Shown piece after piece: positions 35,830-43,472 of a stretch of 64,000 bases of DNA (positions are counted from its first letter, which is position 1; every line of letters starts with the position of its first letter). Both the position numbers and the translations under genes were made by a program. Location of the stretch: contig NZ_FNZE01000007.1 of NCBI RefSeq assembly GCF_900109175.1, positions 62,001 to 126,000 on the forward strand. The letters are read 5' to 3'. Below the pieces are notes generated by a model. It searched no databases, was not told where the DNA came from, and saw only the letters and a program-made list of their open reading frames with translations. Source of the stretch: Pseudomonas linyingensis (GTDB taxonomy: Bacteria; Pseudomonadota; Gammaproteobacteria; Pseudomonadales; Pseudomonadaceae).

Positions 35830-36042
35830 TCAGTCCGTTAGTTCTCGACGGGCCTTATCCTGCTCTCGCATCAGCAAAGCCACTTGGCGCAGCAATGGCC
35901 GAAGCCCTCCCTTCCAGGCATTGCGCGATGCGACGGCCTTACCCTCGACGCTTCGCGGCCCGGTGCTTTCCTCCCACGGTCGCCATCGCCGGATCAGCTC
36001 CGCCTGCCGTGCCCGCCTCTCGGGTGTCCAGCCGTTCGCCAT
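35830..36042 (-). CDS. Small phage-type conserved protein (HGGxxS-like)
   Basis: A 70-aa basic protein beginning MANGWTPERRARQAELIRRW, followed by PWEESTGPRSVEGKAVASRNAWKGG, a segment common in small proteins of Pseudomonas phages and islands. Its first 100 bp overlap the 3' end of the preceding gene in another frame; both frames look coding. The function is unknown. The 270 bp after it (35558-35829) hold only a degraded relative of the 51-aa gene. Confidence 0.75.
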   Translation of the reverse strand: MANGWTPERRARQAELIRRWRPWEESTGPRSVEGKAVASRNAWKGGLRPLLRQVALLMREQDKARRELTD

Positions 36043-36538
36043 GCTCCGCCTCCAATAGTTCGTTCTGCGGCTTTTCCGTTTTCCGCGTGCGCGCGGGTGC
36101 GTTGCCGTTGTTGACCTGTACCTGATTGCCGATGTTCGCCTGCTTCACGAAAGCGACCTGCTTCGGTGTCTTCAGCTCGACCAGGGTCTGCAAGGTCGCA
36201 CGACTCTGGTTCTGCGCCTTGAGCGCCAGCCGCAGTAGGCCATCCATCGTGTCTAGGTGCTTGGCTGCCATGCCGCGACTGGCGAGCTGGCCGAAAAGAA
36301 CGTCCAGGGTGTGCGCCTGTGCTACTAGCATGTTTTCCGCTCGGGTCATGTCGCCGCTGTTGATTGCAGCCGTCTGCCGCTTGAGTTCACGGGCGACCTC
36401 GGTAATCGGAGCCTTGCCGAGCATGTTGCTGCTGGTAATCACTGCGGCGCTCAGGTTCTCCGGAACCAGACAGGCGCGGGCCAATGCCTGCCCCTCGGTT
36501 TCATCCTTGGCTAACTTCACTTCCAAGGCATCGCTCAT
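35939..36538 (-). CDS. Conserved phage/island protein, function unknown
   Basis: A 199-aa, mainly helical protein (NMLGKAPITEVARELKRQ; RAENMLVAQAHTLDVLFGQL; LRLALKAQNQSRATLQTLVEL). The VAFVKQANIGNQVQVNNGN stretch is familiar from island genes near small terminase-like proteins. The C-terminal 35 residues are disordered and overlap the next gene. It starts with a 4-bp overlap of the upstream gene. Confidence 0.72.
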   Translation of the reverse strand: MSDALEVKLAKDETEGQALARACLVPENLSAAVITSSNMLGKAPITEVARELKRQTAAINSGDMTRAENMLVAQAHTLDVLFGQLASRGMAAKHLDTMDGLLRLALKAQNQSRATLQTLVELKTPKQVAFVKQANIGNQVQVNNGNAPARTRKTEKPQNELLEAEHGERLDTREAGTAGGADPAMATVGGKHRAAKRRG

Positions 36539-36975
36539 TCGCTGGCCTCCATTTGTGTGGCGATATACCGCTGGCGCAGATCAGCCCCAGAAGCGCAATA
36601 GCGGCCCGTGGCGGCATGGCAGGCGCGACAGGTCATCAGGTGGTTGGTGTATGCCGCATCGGCTTCTAGCCACGCTGGTGACGCCGTTGCAGCGGTGTGG
36701 ATGATGCGCTGCGGCTTGCCTTCCTCCTCCTCGACGCGGATCTCGACCGGCTGCTCGATTCGCTGCGGACGGTCGATCCATGCGGGGCTACTGCGGATCG
36801 TGTCGGCGACCTGACTCGCATCAGTGCCGGCCAGCTCGACCAGGATCTCGGCTTTGTGGTCGCGCACGAACTGGCCGATGGCATCGGTGACAAGGTTCGC
36901 CGGGGTGACTCGCAGCTTGTCGCCGACAGCCTCGACCGACAGGCCGACCCGGCGCAGGTAGTCCAGGGCGGCCAT
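36535..36975 (-). CDS. TubC-N-like docking domain protein with Cys-rich tail
   Basis: A 146-aa protein. The first 48 residues (LDYLRRVGLSVEAVGDKLRV, then FVRDHKAEILVEL) resemble the TubC N-terminal docking domain, which is often found upstream of replication genes in phages. The C-terminus has a CRACHAATGRYC cluster that may bind zinc. It follows the primase-helicase gene with a 2-bp gap and overlaps the next gene by 4 bp. Confidence 0.68.
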   Translation of the reverse strand: MAALDYLRRVGLSVEAVGDKLRVTPANLVTDAIGQFVRDHKAEILVELAGTDASQVADTIRSSPAWIDRPQRIEQPVEIRVEEEEGKPQRIIHTAATASPAWLEADAAYTNHLMTCRACHAATGRYCASGADLRQRYIATQMEASE

Positions 36976-36977
36976 GC

Positions 36978-38996
36978 TCAGAAGTCCACAAATTCGGGTT
37001 CGGCAGGCGCTTTGGGCGACTCCTCGCAGAACAAGGGCTGTTTCGAAGTCCTGAATGTCCTAATGTCCTGCTCGGGGTGGTCATTCACCAGGACATCAGG
37101 ACTTTCAGGACATTGATTCGACCCTTGTTCTTTTTGGGTGATCTCCCATTGAACCGATCCGCCGATCTTGCCGAGACAGCGACACTCGACTCCTAGCTGG
37201 CGCAGGGCTGGCGCGGCGCGTCGCATGGCATCGGCAAAGCCCTTGGCCGACTTCGGCCAGGCATCGCAGTAGGGTGGCCGGTACTGCTCCATTTCACTCA
37301 TCAGCGACTTCGCCGACGCTCGCCTCCCGCGCGGGTTGCGCTCGAACCATTCCAGAACAGCGCCAGCGACCGGACTCGCATCGATGGTGCGCGCAATGCT
37401 CTCTTGGCGGCTGGCGGTGAACTGCGCGATGAATGCCGCGCCGGACTGGCCGACCGCTTCTGCTACCGCCATGCCGAGCAGCGCGAACTCGACCAGGCGA
37501 GGTTTGTCGCCGGCAGGCAGGCGCACGGACGGCAGCCGCGCCAGCGCCTTTGCCGCAATGTCGAGCAATGCGCCGACCAGCAGGCCGCGCTCGGCTTCAT
37601 ACGCTTGCCACAGGCCCGTTACCTCGACCCGCTCCCGAACGACAGGCATCTCGATAGAGATGGTGCGGTCGATAAGATCCTGAGCCGTGACGGCAGCGGA
37701 AATGCCATTGATCCCGACCGGGCGCTTCACGTTGATGATGCTTTCGTCGGCATCGGTGAACAGCTTGCGCTTGGCATAGCCGCCTCCGGTGGCGACGGTG
37801 CAAAGGGCGTCCTGAATCTGCGCCGACAGGTGGCTCACGTTTTCATAGCAGACGATCCACGACGCTCCCGCGCCGACGAAAACATCCTCGGCACTCTTGG
37901 GCGCTGATCGCAGGTCGCAGGCGTTAGGGTCGAGGAGGCGGCGCAGGGCGGTATGGGTGGTGCTCTTTGCCGTGCCTTGCTCGCCCATAAGCTCGATCAA
38001 GGGGAACGGGGTATCGGGGCGCAGGCACTCGACCAGCCAGGCCAGCACCAGCAGACGTTGCTCCCCGGGGATGTTGGCGATTTGCCACAGGGGTTCAATC
38101 GACCCTCCGGTGATCGGCGTCGGCAGCGGTTGCAGCGCCTCAGGGCGGGTGAACATCGCCTCGGGTGACTCGACGATATGCCAGCGACCAGCCTCGATAC
38201 AGATGGCGCGGCTCTGGCCGGGTTCGGCGAGGTCGAGAAAGTAGCGGCCGGCAGATCCGGCGACCCGGATGTGAACCGGCAGGCACTCGCCGTTGAAGCG
38301 ACCCAGCCCGGCGAGGGTGGACAAGGCTTCACGCACGGACTGGTCACGCGCCGACTTGCCGGCATCGCGGTAGAAGCTTGCCACCAGCCAGTCACGGAAC
38401 TGGCGGCCATCGATGCGACGTACCTCGCCGGTCGAGCGATCCCTCGCAAACACGTCTTTGTTTTCGTCGTGGAACAGCTCGACGCGGGCCTCGACATAGG
38501 CGACCAGTTGCGACGCTTGGCTCTGCTTATCGTCGTCTAGCTGATCTCCGTCCGGCTCGGCTGCTGCCGCTTCGATCTCGGCGAGCTGGCGGTCGAGCTG
38601 GTCGAGGCGTTCTTGAGCCAAGGCAAGCCGGACGGTGCTTTCGGCGCTCAGGGGGCCAGCTTTGGCTTCCGCTTTTGCGGCCTCGAAGATCAGTCGCTCG
38701 AAACGGCGCTCGGCTTCCAGCTTGTTGCGGCGGTACTGCTGGCGCTGATCTTGGCTCAGGTTGTCGAGGAACAGGTCGCGCATCTCCAGGCCGACAGCGG
38801 CCAGCACGTCGCGCGTTTCGCAGCCGGTGTAGCAGTGAACCAGGGCGCGACCATCCTCGCCGCGCGACAGGCTCAGGGAAGGGGATTTGTCTTGGTGCGC
38901 AGGACAGCGGGCGGCGTAACGCTCGCCGTGCTTTTTGACGCCTTGCAGACGGTCGAGCAGCAGGTCGAGCGGATCGCCGTGGGCGGTGTGGGTCAT
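36978..38996 (-). CDS. Zinc-finger primase-helicase (satellite replication protein)
   Basis: A 672-aa protein. The N-terminal CHC2-type primase zinc finger has C31-x2-H34 (RCPAHQDKSPS) and C55-x3-C59 (HCYTGC). A charged coiled-coil-like region (about 80-160) follows, without an obvious Toprim domain. The C-terminal half has a Walker A at 338-345 (GEQGTAKS) and downstream helicase boxes (WIVCYENVSHL; GGGYAKRKLF). This architecture is common in P4-like and PICI-like elements, where it unwinds the element's origin. It is part of a translationally coupled chain (start overlaps the preceding stop, TAATG). Confidence 0.85.
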   Translation of the reverse strand: MTHTAHGDPLDLLLDRLQGVKKHGERYAARCPAHQDKSPSLSLSRGEDGRALVHCYTGCETRDVLAAVGLEMRDLFLDNLSQDQRQQYRRNKLEAERRFERLIFEAAKAEAKAGPLSAESTVRLALAQERLDQLDRQLAEIEAAAAEPDGDQLDDDKQSQASQLVAYVEARVELFHDENKDVFARDRSTGEVRRIDGRQFRDWLVASFYRDAGKSARDQSVREALSTLAGLGRFNGECLPVHIRVAGSAGRYFLDLAEPGQSRAICIEAGRWHIVESPEAMFTRPEALQPLPTPITGGSIEPLWQIANIPGEQRLLVLAWLVECLRPDTPFPLIELMGEQGTAKSTTHTALRRLLDPNACDLRSAPKSAEDVFVGAGASWIVCYENVSHLSAQIQDALCTVATGGGYAKRKLFTDADESIINVKRPVGINGISAAVTAQDLIDRTISIEMPVVRERVEVTGLWQAYEAERGLLVGALLDIAAKALARLPSVRLPAGDKPRLVEFALLGMAVAEAVGQSGAAFIAQFTASRQESIARTIDASPVAGAVLEWFERNPRGRRASAKSLMSEMEQYRPPYCDAWPKSAKGFADAMRRAAPALRQLGVECRCLGKIGGSVQWEITQKEQGSNQCPESPDVLVNDHPEQDIRTFRTSKQPLFCEESPKAPAEPEFVDF

Positions 38997-39259
38997 TAGC
39001 GGCCTCGCTTCATCAGCAGCTTGAAAACTTGGGCGGCGCGGAAACGCTCGAAGGTGGGCAGGCTGTAGCGGATGACGCGGGTCTTGCCGCCGAAGCGGTT
39101 CGGAACCTGCTCCCAGACACGGGCGAAGGTCAGCCCGTAGTCGTTTGCCAGGGTGCTGATGGTCGAGTGAAGGCAGTGGTCGCCGACGTGCTCGACTTCG
39201 AAGCGGTTGATGCTGTGGCCGTCGAGCAGCAGACGTAGGATGGTGGCAATCTTGGTCAT
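38996..39259 (-). CDS. Small conserved island protein (winged-helix-like)
   Basis: An 87-aa protein (ILRLLLDGHSINRFEVEHVGDHCLHSTI; GKTRVIRYSLPTFERFRAAQ). The pattern resembles a winged-helix DNA-binding protein common just upstream of island primases. It overlaps both neighbours (4 bp upstream, 1 bp downstream). Confidence 0.75.
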   Translation of the reverse strand: MTKIATILRLLLDGHSINRFEVEHVGDHCLHSTISTLANDYGLTFARVWEQVPNRFGGKTRVIRYSLPTFERFRAAQVFKLLMKRGR

Positions 39260-39408
39260 GCTGTCACCTCGCAGAGCCAGAACAGGCCGACCAGCGCCAG
39301 CGGGATCAGGACGCCGACGAACTCCTCGGCGGAAAACAGCGACAGGAAGCTGATAGACTGGCCTTGCGACGGGCTGCTCTGCTGGTATTGGGGGGCGGCC
39401 TTTTTCAT
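39256..39408 (-). CDS. Small membrane protein (50 aa)
   Basis: Starts MKKAAPQYQQSSPSQGQSI and ends with one membrane helix (FVGVLIPLALVGLFWLC). Both ends overlap neighbours by ATGA, so it is translated within the alpA-primase chain. Its size hides it from usual gene finders. The function is unknown; a single-helix membrane peptide between a regulator and replication genes is typical of phage-type operons. Confidence 0.7.
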   Translation of the reverse strand: MKKAAPQYQQSSPSQGQSISFLSLFSAEEFVGVLIPLALVGLFWLCEVTA

Positions 39409-39680
39409 GCGCGTACCTCGCCGGTATGGTTGGCGGTACGGCGAGCCAGGAACTCGGCCAGGTCGCTGATTCGGTACTTCACCAAGCGGCCGACCTTGAG
39501 AAACGGCAGGTTGTAGCGGCCGGTCGAGCGCCAGACGGCGAGGGTGGTCGCCTTAACGCCCAGCGCTTCGGCTGCCAGCTTGTCGGCTACCGTGGCGGGC
39601 GGGTTTTTCGGATCGAAGCCGAGTTGAGCGGCGATTTCAGACTTGAGCGCGACAATGTCGGCGGCGTCGGTGGTAGTCAT
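39405..39680 (-). CDS. AlpA/MerR-type excisionase-regulator
   Basis: A 91-aa protein. The helix-turn-helix core is VKATTLAVWRSTGRYNLPFLKVGRLVKYRISDLAEFL, the AlpA/Xis winged-helix signature with the final DLxxFL. Such proteins activate satellite operons and bend att DNA for excision. It heads the coupled chain down to the primase and starts about 117 bp from the next upstream gene, leaving room for a promoter. Confidence 0.88.
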   Translation of the reverse strand: MTTTDAADIVALKSEIAAQLGFDPKNPPATVADKLAAEALGVKATTLAVWRSTGRYNLPFLKVGRLVKYRISDLAEFLARRTANHTGEVRA

Positions 39681-39796
39681 GTGAATAGTCCCGTGTGGAT
39701 TGATGTGACGGGGCTATGGTCTGGAAAAGGGGGCTGGCAATCACCGCAACTGCGGAAAAGATAATCGCAATTGCGGTAGGGCTACAGCGATTGGTT

Positions 39797-40636
39797 TTAT
39801 TCGATCTCTTTTTTGGCCTTGTTGGCTGCTGCGAAAATTTCTTCAAGATTGCGCTTGCTGAGGCCCCGTCTGTTGGGGTGCCGCTCTTGGATTTCGGCTA
39901 TGACTGCGGATTGGTTGCGCGCATTGCGACTAGGTTCATTCAGCAAGTCCAGCAATGCTGCGACAGCCAAGCGATGGGCAGGCCTGTCTGTAAGCTCGCG
40001 GTTTTCTTGAGGAGGGGGTGGGGCCTCAGAAGGCTTGTAGCTTTTGCTTCCAGAAGCTCCATTAAACCCGTAAAGCGCAGTAACGGAAGGCGGAAATAGG
40101 TGGCGATCACCACTTTCCCAGTTTATGTGGATGCATTTCTTTCCGATAGGTCCTGCTAAGGAGGGAAGTTCGTCGTTATTTGCTTGCGTGGCGACAGCGA
40201 ATATCTCTTCGGCGAGGTAGTGATTATGTTCGTGGGAAAAGGAGTAATGAAGAGGCTCTAAGTCATCCGTTGAGTATTCAATTTTGGTGAAAACTGCTCC
40301 GCCTCGGGGCTTTACAGCAAAAAAGTAAAGGGAGGTGTTTTCTGTTGTTTTTACTTGGGCTGCGGAAATTCCATTTGTTGACGTGTGTCCTATGGATGTG
40401 ATTCCAATATGGCTAGAGGCGAGCGGTTTGGTCGCGTCGCCAATCACCAATGTTTTAAGCTGCTCAAGCGAGAATCCGACTAGCGGGCGCCCGAATCCCT
40501 GTATGGGGGTTAAATATCCATGTGCTATCAGTCCAGTGAAGTCATCTTCGGTTGGGGGCGTTCCTGTGAGCCTTTCAAGAAGTTCGATGGCCTCTGCGTA
40601 GCTTAGAACTTGTTTGAACTTTAGGAATTTACTCAA
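39797..40636 (-). CDS. Unknown 279-aa protein between integrase and alpA
   Basis: A 279-aa protein with no recognised domain. The N-terminus (FKQVLSYAEAIELLERLTG) resembles a helical recognition module, and a HGYLTPIQGFGRPL segment follows. The middle is strand-rich with many His and Glu residues (HYSFSHEHNHYLAEEIF). The C-terminus (NRRGLSKRNLEEIFAAANKAKKE) is basic and helical. Codon use is more AT-rich than the replication genes, hinting at cargo. The position, between integrase and alpA, is where satellites carry repressors or defence cargo. Confidence 0.75.
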   Translation of the reverse strand: MSKFLKFKQVLSYAEAIELLERLTGTPPTEDDFTGLIAHGYLTPIQGFGRPLVGFSLEQLKTLVIGDATKPLASSHIGITSIGHTSTNGISAAQVKTTENTSLYFFAVKPRGGAVFTKIEYSTDDLEPLHYSFSHEHNHYLAEEIFAVATQANNDELPSLAGPIGKKCIHINWESGDRHLFPPSVTALYGFNGASGSKSYKPSEAPPPPQENRELTDRPAHRLAVAALLDLLNEPSRNARNQSAVIAEIQERHPNRRGLSKRNLEEIFAAANKAKKEIE

Positions 40637-40706
40637 TCTTCCTTCTCCAATGTCCGCATTTACTCAGTCGCGTCTAGGCTGGCTTATTCTCGGTTGGATG
40701 GACGCT

Positions 40707-42071
40707 CTAGTTCTGCTTCGAGCTGCGTGTCGGCAGCCTCACCACGTCAGCCGGCTGCTTGACGCCTGCGGCTTCGAGCATGGCCTGCGTAGCCGTCTCG
40801 ACGGACTGGCGCACTGGGTCGAGGTCGAGGCGCGCATAGATCGCCGTGGCTTGGTGGGTCTTGTGGTTGAGCGACTTCCCGATGATTGCCAGTGATGCGC
40901 CGGTCTTGGCCTGCCAACTGCCGAGGGTGCGGCGCAGGTCGTGAATGCGTAAGTCGGTCATGTCATAGAGCGCTGGGTCGATTTCCAGCGCGTCGGCGAT
41001 GGTGCGATAACGCTTCTCGGCGGCTGCTGGCGCTTCGAGCAGTTGCTTGTCGGCACGCTTGCGCTCCTCGGCAGTCAGCTTGCCGAGGCTTTCCAGGTGG
41101 TCGAGCAGGCGGCGCACGCTGGCCCGGCGCAGGATGGTAGCCCATGCCTTTTTCGGCTCGACGATGTGGCCGGTCTGGCCGGTGCCGGGAAACACGAAAG
41201 CCGAGGTGCCGGTCGTGCGCTTGCGGACTCGCAGGGCTGCGACAGCCTCGGGTGACAAGGTGACGTTCTGCGGTGTGCCGTTCTTGGTCATGCCGATTCG
41301 CCAGATGCCCGCGTCGAGGTCGAGGTCGCGCCAAGCCATTTCCTGTACGTTCGAGCGGCGCGCGCCAGTCAGCAGCGACAGCAGGAAGAAGTCGCACAAG
41401 CTCGATTCGGCGATGGCGGCGAATAGGTGAGGCAGTTCGGTGGACTGGGCGAAACGGTCGCGCGACGGTGCCGGGTTCTTCTGTATGCGGCCGGCAGGGT
41501 TGGTGCCCTCGAACAACTCCAGGTCGGCGGCGAAATTGAAGACTGAGGAGATGACGATAACCGAGCGGTCTGCTTGGGCGGCGCTTTTCTTTGTCGTCTG
41601 CGTGTGAATGGCCTTCACCTCGGCTCGGGTGATCTTTGACAGCTTGCTGGCCTTGATCGGCCCCAGGTACATGCGCAGCACGTCGCGGTAGTCGCGCTTG
41701 GTTCGCTCGCTTAATGGGGTGCCGTCGCGCTTTTTCTTCTCGTCGAGATATTGCTCGAACACCTCGGCAAAGGTCGGCTCCCCACGAATCGCTCGACGTG
41801 CGGCGGCCGGGTTTGCTCCGGTGGCGAACTCGCCGAGGATCTTCTGCGCTTCGGTACGGGCCTGCTCGACGGTCATCTCGGGGAATGCGCCGAGCTTCAC
41901 CCAGGCCATCGATGCGCCGGCACGCTTCACGACGTAGAAGGTTCGGCTTCCGGCTGCGGTGATCCGCATGGCCAGCTTCGGCACTTCGGTGTCGTAGACG
42001 GCCAGGCGCTTGCCGGCCTCCGGTGGGGCCAGCGCCAGCAGCGCCGTTTTCGTGAATTTCAGTTTCGCCAT
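40707..42071 (-). CDS. P4-type tyrosine integrase of the tRNA-Thr element
   Basis: A 454-aa integrase. The N-terminal DUF4102-type arm-binding domain reads LAVYDTEVPKLAMRI; a core-binding domain follows, then the catalytic domain with TGARRSNVQEM (first Arg), IHDLRRTLGSW (His/Arg box), LNHK and ATAIYARL (nucleophile Tyr). The start at 42071 (MAKLKFTK) fits GAGGG 9 nt upstream; an ATG at 42077 sits on the site. It lies about 180 bp from attR, with direct repeats between that look like arm sites. Confidence 0.95.
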   Translation of the reverse strand: MAKLKFTKTALLALAPPEAGKRLAVYDTEVPKLAMRITAAGSRTFYVVKRAGASMAWVKLGAFPEMTVEQARTEAQKILGEFATGANPAAARRAIRGEPTFAEVFEQYLDEKKKRDGTPLSERTKRDYRDVLRMYLGPIKASKLSKITRAEVKAIHTQTTKKSAAQADRSVIVISSVFNFAADLELFEGTNPAGRIQKNPAPSRDRFAQSTELPHLFAAIAESSLCDFFLLSLLTGARRSNVQEMAWRDLDLDAGIWRIGMTKNGTPQNVTLSPEAVAALRVRKRTTGTSAFVFPGTGQTGHIVEPKKAWATILRRASVRRLLDHLESLGKLTAEERKRADKQLLEAPAAAEKRYRTIADALEIDPALYDMTDLRIHDLRRTLGSWQAKTGASLAIIGKSLNHKTHQATAIYARLDLDPVRQSVETATQAMLEAAGVKQPADVVRLPTRSSKQN

Positions 42072-42102
42072 GCCCATCCCTCGACTGCTCTGTGGCGTTG
42101 TC

Positions 42103-42142
42103 GGGCTAGCGCCGGGCTATCGCCGGGCTAGCATGGGCTATC
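42103..42142 (+). repeat. Arm-type repeats near attR of the satellite
   Basis: Four direct copies of GGGCTA(T/G)C at 42103, 42114, 42125 and 42135 (10-11 bp apart, about one helical turn), and one inverted copy at 42162-42169. The last direct and the inverted copy can form a 9-bp stem. The word also occurs twice at the left end. Confidence 0.65.
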
Positions 42143-42252
42143 AAATTTGGTCGCTTTTCGTGATAGCCCGTGAAGGCAAGGATAGGCTGGGGGCCGCATT
42201 CTGTATAGGTTTGTTAATGTTGGTGAATGCGGGGAAAACTATAGAGCATCTA

Positions 42253-42298
42253 ACTCGTAACGCGAAGGTCGGGGGTTCGATTCCTCTCACCGGCACCA
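42253..42298 (+). repeat. Right attachment repeat (attR), truncated tRNA-Thr copy
   Basis: 46 bp identical to the 3' part of tRNA-Thr at 33612-33657. The 5' half of the tRNA is absent, so this is not a second gene. Confidence 0.95.
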
Positions 42299-42309
42299 TT
42301 GCTTCAGAC

Positions 42310-42349
42310 AAAACAGCCCGTTGTGCAGTGATGCGCAACGGGCTGTTTT
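42310..42349. terminator. Bidirectional terminator after nadC / former tRNA-Thr end
   Basis: A 14-bp stem AAAACAGCCCGTTG/CAACGGGCTGTTTT. It lies 25 bp from the nadC stop and just past attR, so before integration it also ended the tRNA-Thr transcript. Confidence 0.9.
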
Positions 42350-42374
42350 GCTTTGCGTTGCCGAAATGGCCCGC

Positions 42375-43223
42375 TTACAAGCTCAGGCGCATCGACAGGT
42401 CGATGGCCTTGACGTCCTTGGTCAGGGTGCCGATGGAGATGTAGTCGACGCCGGTTTCGGCGATGCCGCGCAGGGTGGTCTGGTTCACCCCGCCGGAGGC
42501 TTCCAGCTTGGCGCGGCCGGCGTTGAGGCTGACGGCGGTGCGCATGTCGTCATCGTCGAGTTCGTCGAGCATGATGATGTCGGCGCCGGCGTCCAGCGCC
42601 TGTTGCAGTTCCTCGAGGTTTTCCACTTCCACTTCCACCGGACGGCCGGGGGCGATCTGCCGGGCGCTGGCGACGGCCTGGGCGATGCCGCCACAGGCGG
42701 CGATGTGGTTTTCCTTGATCAGGAAGGCGTCGTACAGGCCGATGCGGTGGTTGTGGCAGCCGCCGCAGGTGACCGCGTACTTCTGCGCCAGGCGCAGGCC
42801 GGGCAGGGTCTTGCGGGTGTCGAGCAGCTGTACGGCGGTGCCTTCGACCAGGTCGGCGTATTCGCGGCAGCGGCTGGCGACGCCGGAGAGCAGCTGCAGG
42901 AAGTTCAGCGCGCTGCGCTCGCCGCTGAGCAGGGCGCGGGCCGGGCCTTCGAGGCTGAACAGGGTCTGGTCCTGCATGGCGCGCTCGCCGTCGGCGACGT
43001 TCCAGGTCACCTGCACGCGCGGGTCGAGCTGGCGGAACACCTCGTCGACCCAGGCGGTGCCGCAGATGGTGGCGGCTTCGCGGGTGATGATCTTCGCCCG
43101 GGCCAGGCGGTCGGCGGGGATCAGCTGGGCGGTGATGTCGCCGCTGCCGATGTCTTCGGCAAGCGCGGCGCGCACGTTGGCGGTGATTTCGGCGCCGAGG
43201 TCGGCAAGGCGAAGATTGGGCAT
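42375..43223 (-). CDS. nadC: Quinolinate phosphoribosyltransferase (nicotinate-nucleotide pyrophosphorylase)
   Basis: A 282-aa enzyme that makes nicotinate mononucleotide from quinolinate and PRPP in NAD synthesis. Signatures: [61 protein letters not shown]. The start at [10 protein letters not shown] (43223) is chosen; the longer frame to 43337 lacks a site. In P. aeruginosa nadC adjoins pilA; here the tRNA-Thr element lies there instead. Confidence 0.97.
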   Translation of the reverse strand: MPNLRLADLGAEITANVRAALAEDIGSGDITAQLIPADRLARAKIITREAATICGTAWVDEVFRQLDPRVQVTWNVADGERAMQDQTLFSLEGPARALLSGERSALNFLQLLSGVASRCREYADLVEGTAVQLLDTRKTLPGLRLAQKYAVTCGGCHNHRIGLYDAFLIKENHIAACGGIAQAVASARQIAPGRPVEVEVENLEELQQALDAGADIIMLDELDDDDMRTAVSLNAGRAKLEASGGVNQTTLRGIAETGVDYISIGTLTKDVKAIDLSMRLSL

Positions 43224-43472
43224 GACGGGCTCCCTGTACGTTTTCGGCGGATTATAGGCTTTTCGCCAGGGGTGGGTGGTTACGCGAAAAGCAACGGCGA
43301 TCATGGCGCTTGTGTGATCTGCCGCAGGGTCCGGCAAACCAGTCGCTCTGCTGGCGCGCGCGCCTCCCTATAATCCGCCGTCGCCTGTGACAACGAGGAT
43401 CGTTGCGCAGGCCCCAACAATGGAGTGCGTCGCGCCGACCCGAACATCGGGCCGCCGCCCGAGGGAAGTGTG

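Larger units (their letters stand above)
33612..42298. mobile_element. tRNA-Thr integrated satellite-like element (about 8.7 kb)
   Basis: Bounded by 46-bp direct repeats of the tRNA-Thr 3' half. Nearly all genes are on the minus strand. From the right end they are a P4-type integrase, an unknown 279-aa gene, an AlpA-like regulator, a 50-aa membrane protein, an 87-aa protein, a zinc-finger primase-helicase, a TubC-like protein, two overlapping phage-type genes, and two membrane/zinc-ribbon genes, one with a superinfection-immunity domain. No head, tail, lysis or packaging gene was seen. This int-alpA-primase layout resembles P4-like or PICI-like phage satellites. Confidence 0.88.

Noticed and set aside
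42103-42142. CRISPR-like repeats
   Set aside because: The 8-bp words are spaced 10-11 bp with no unique spacers and no cas genes; integrase arm sites fit better.
42253-42298. Second tRNA-Thr gene
   Set aside because: Only the 3' 46 nt are present; no D arm or 5' acceptor strand. It is the attR copy.
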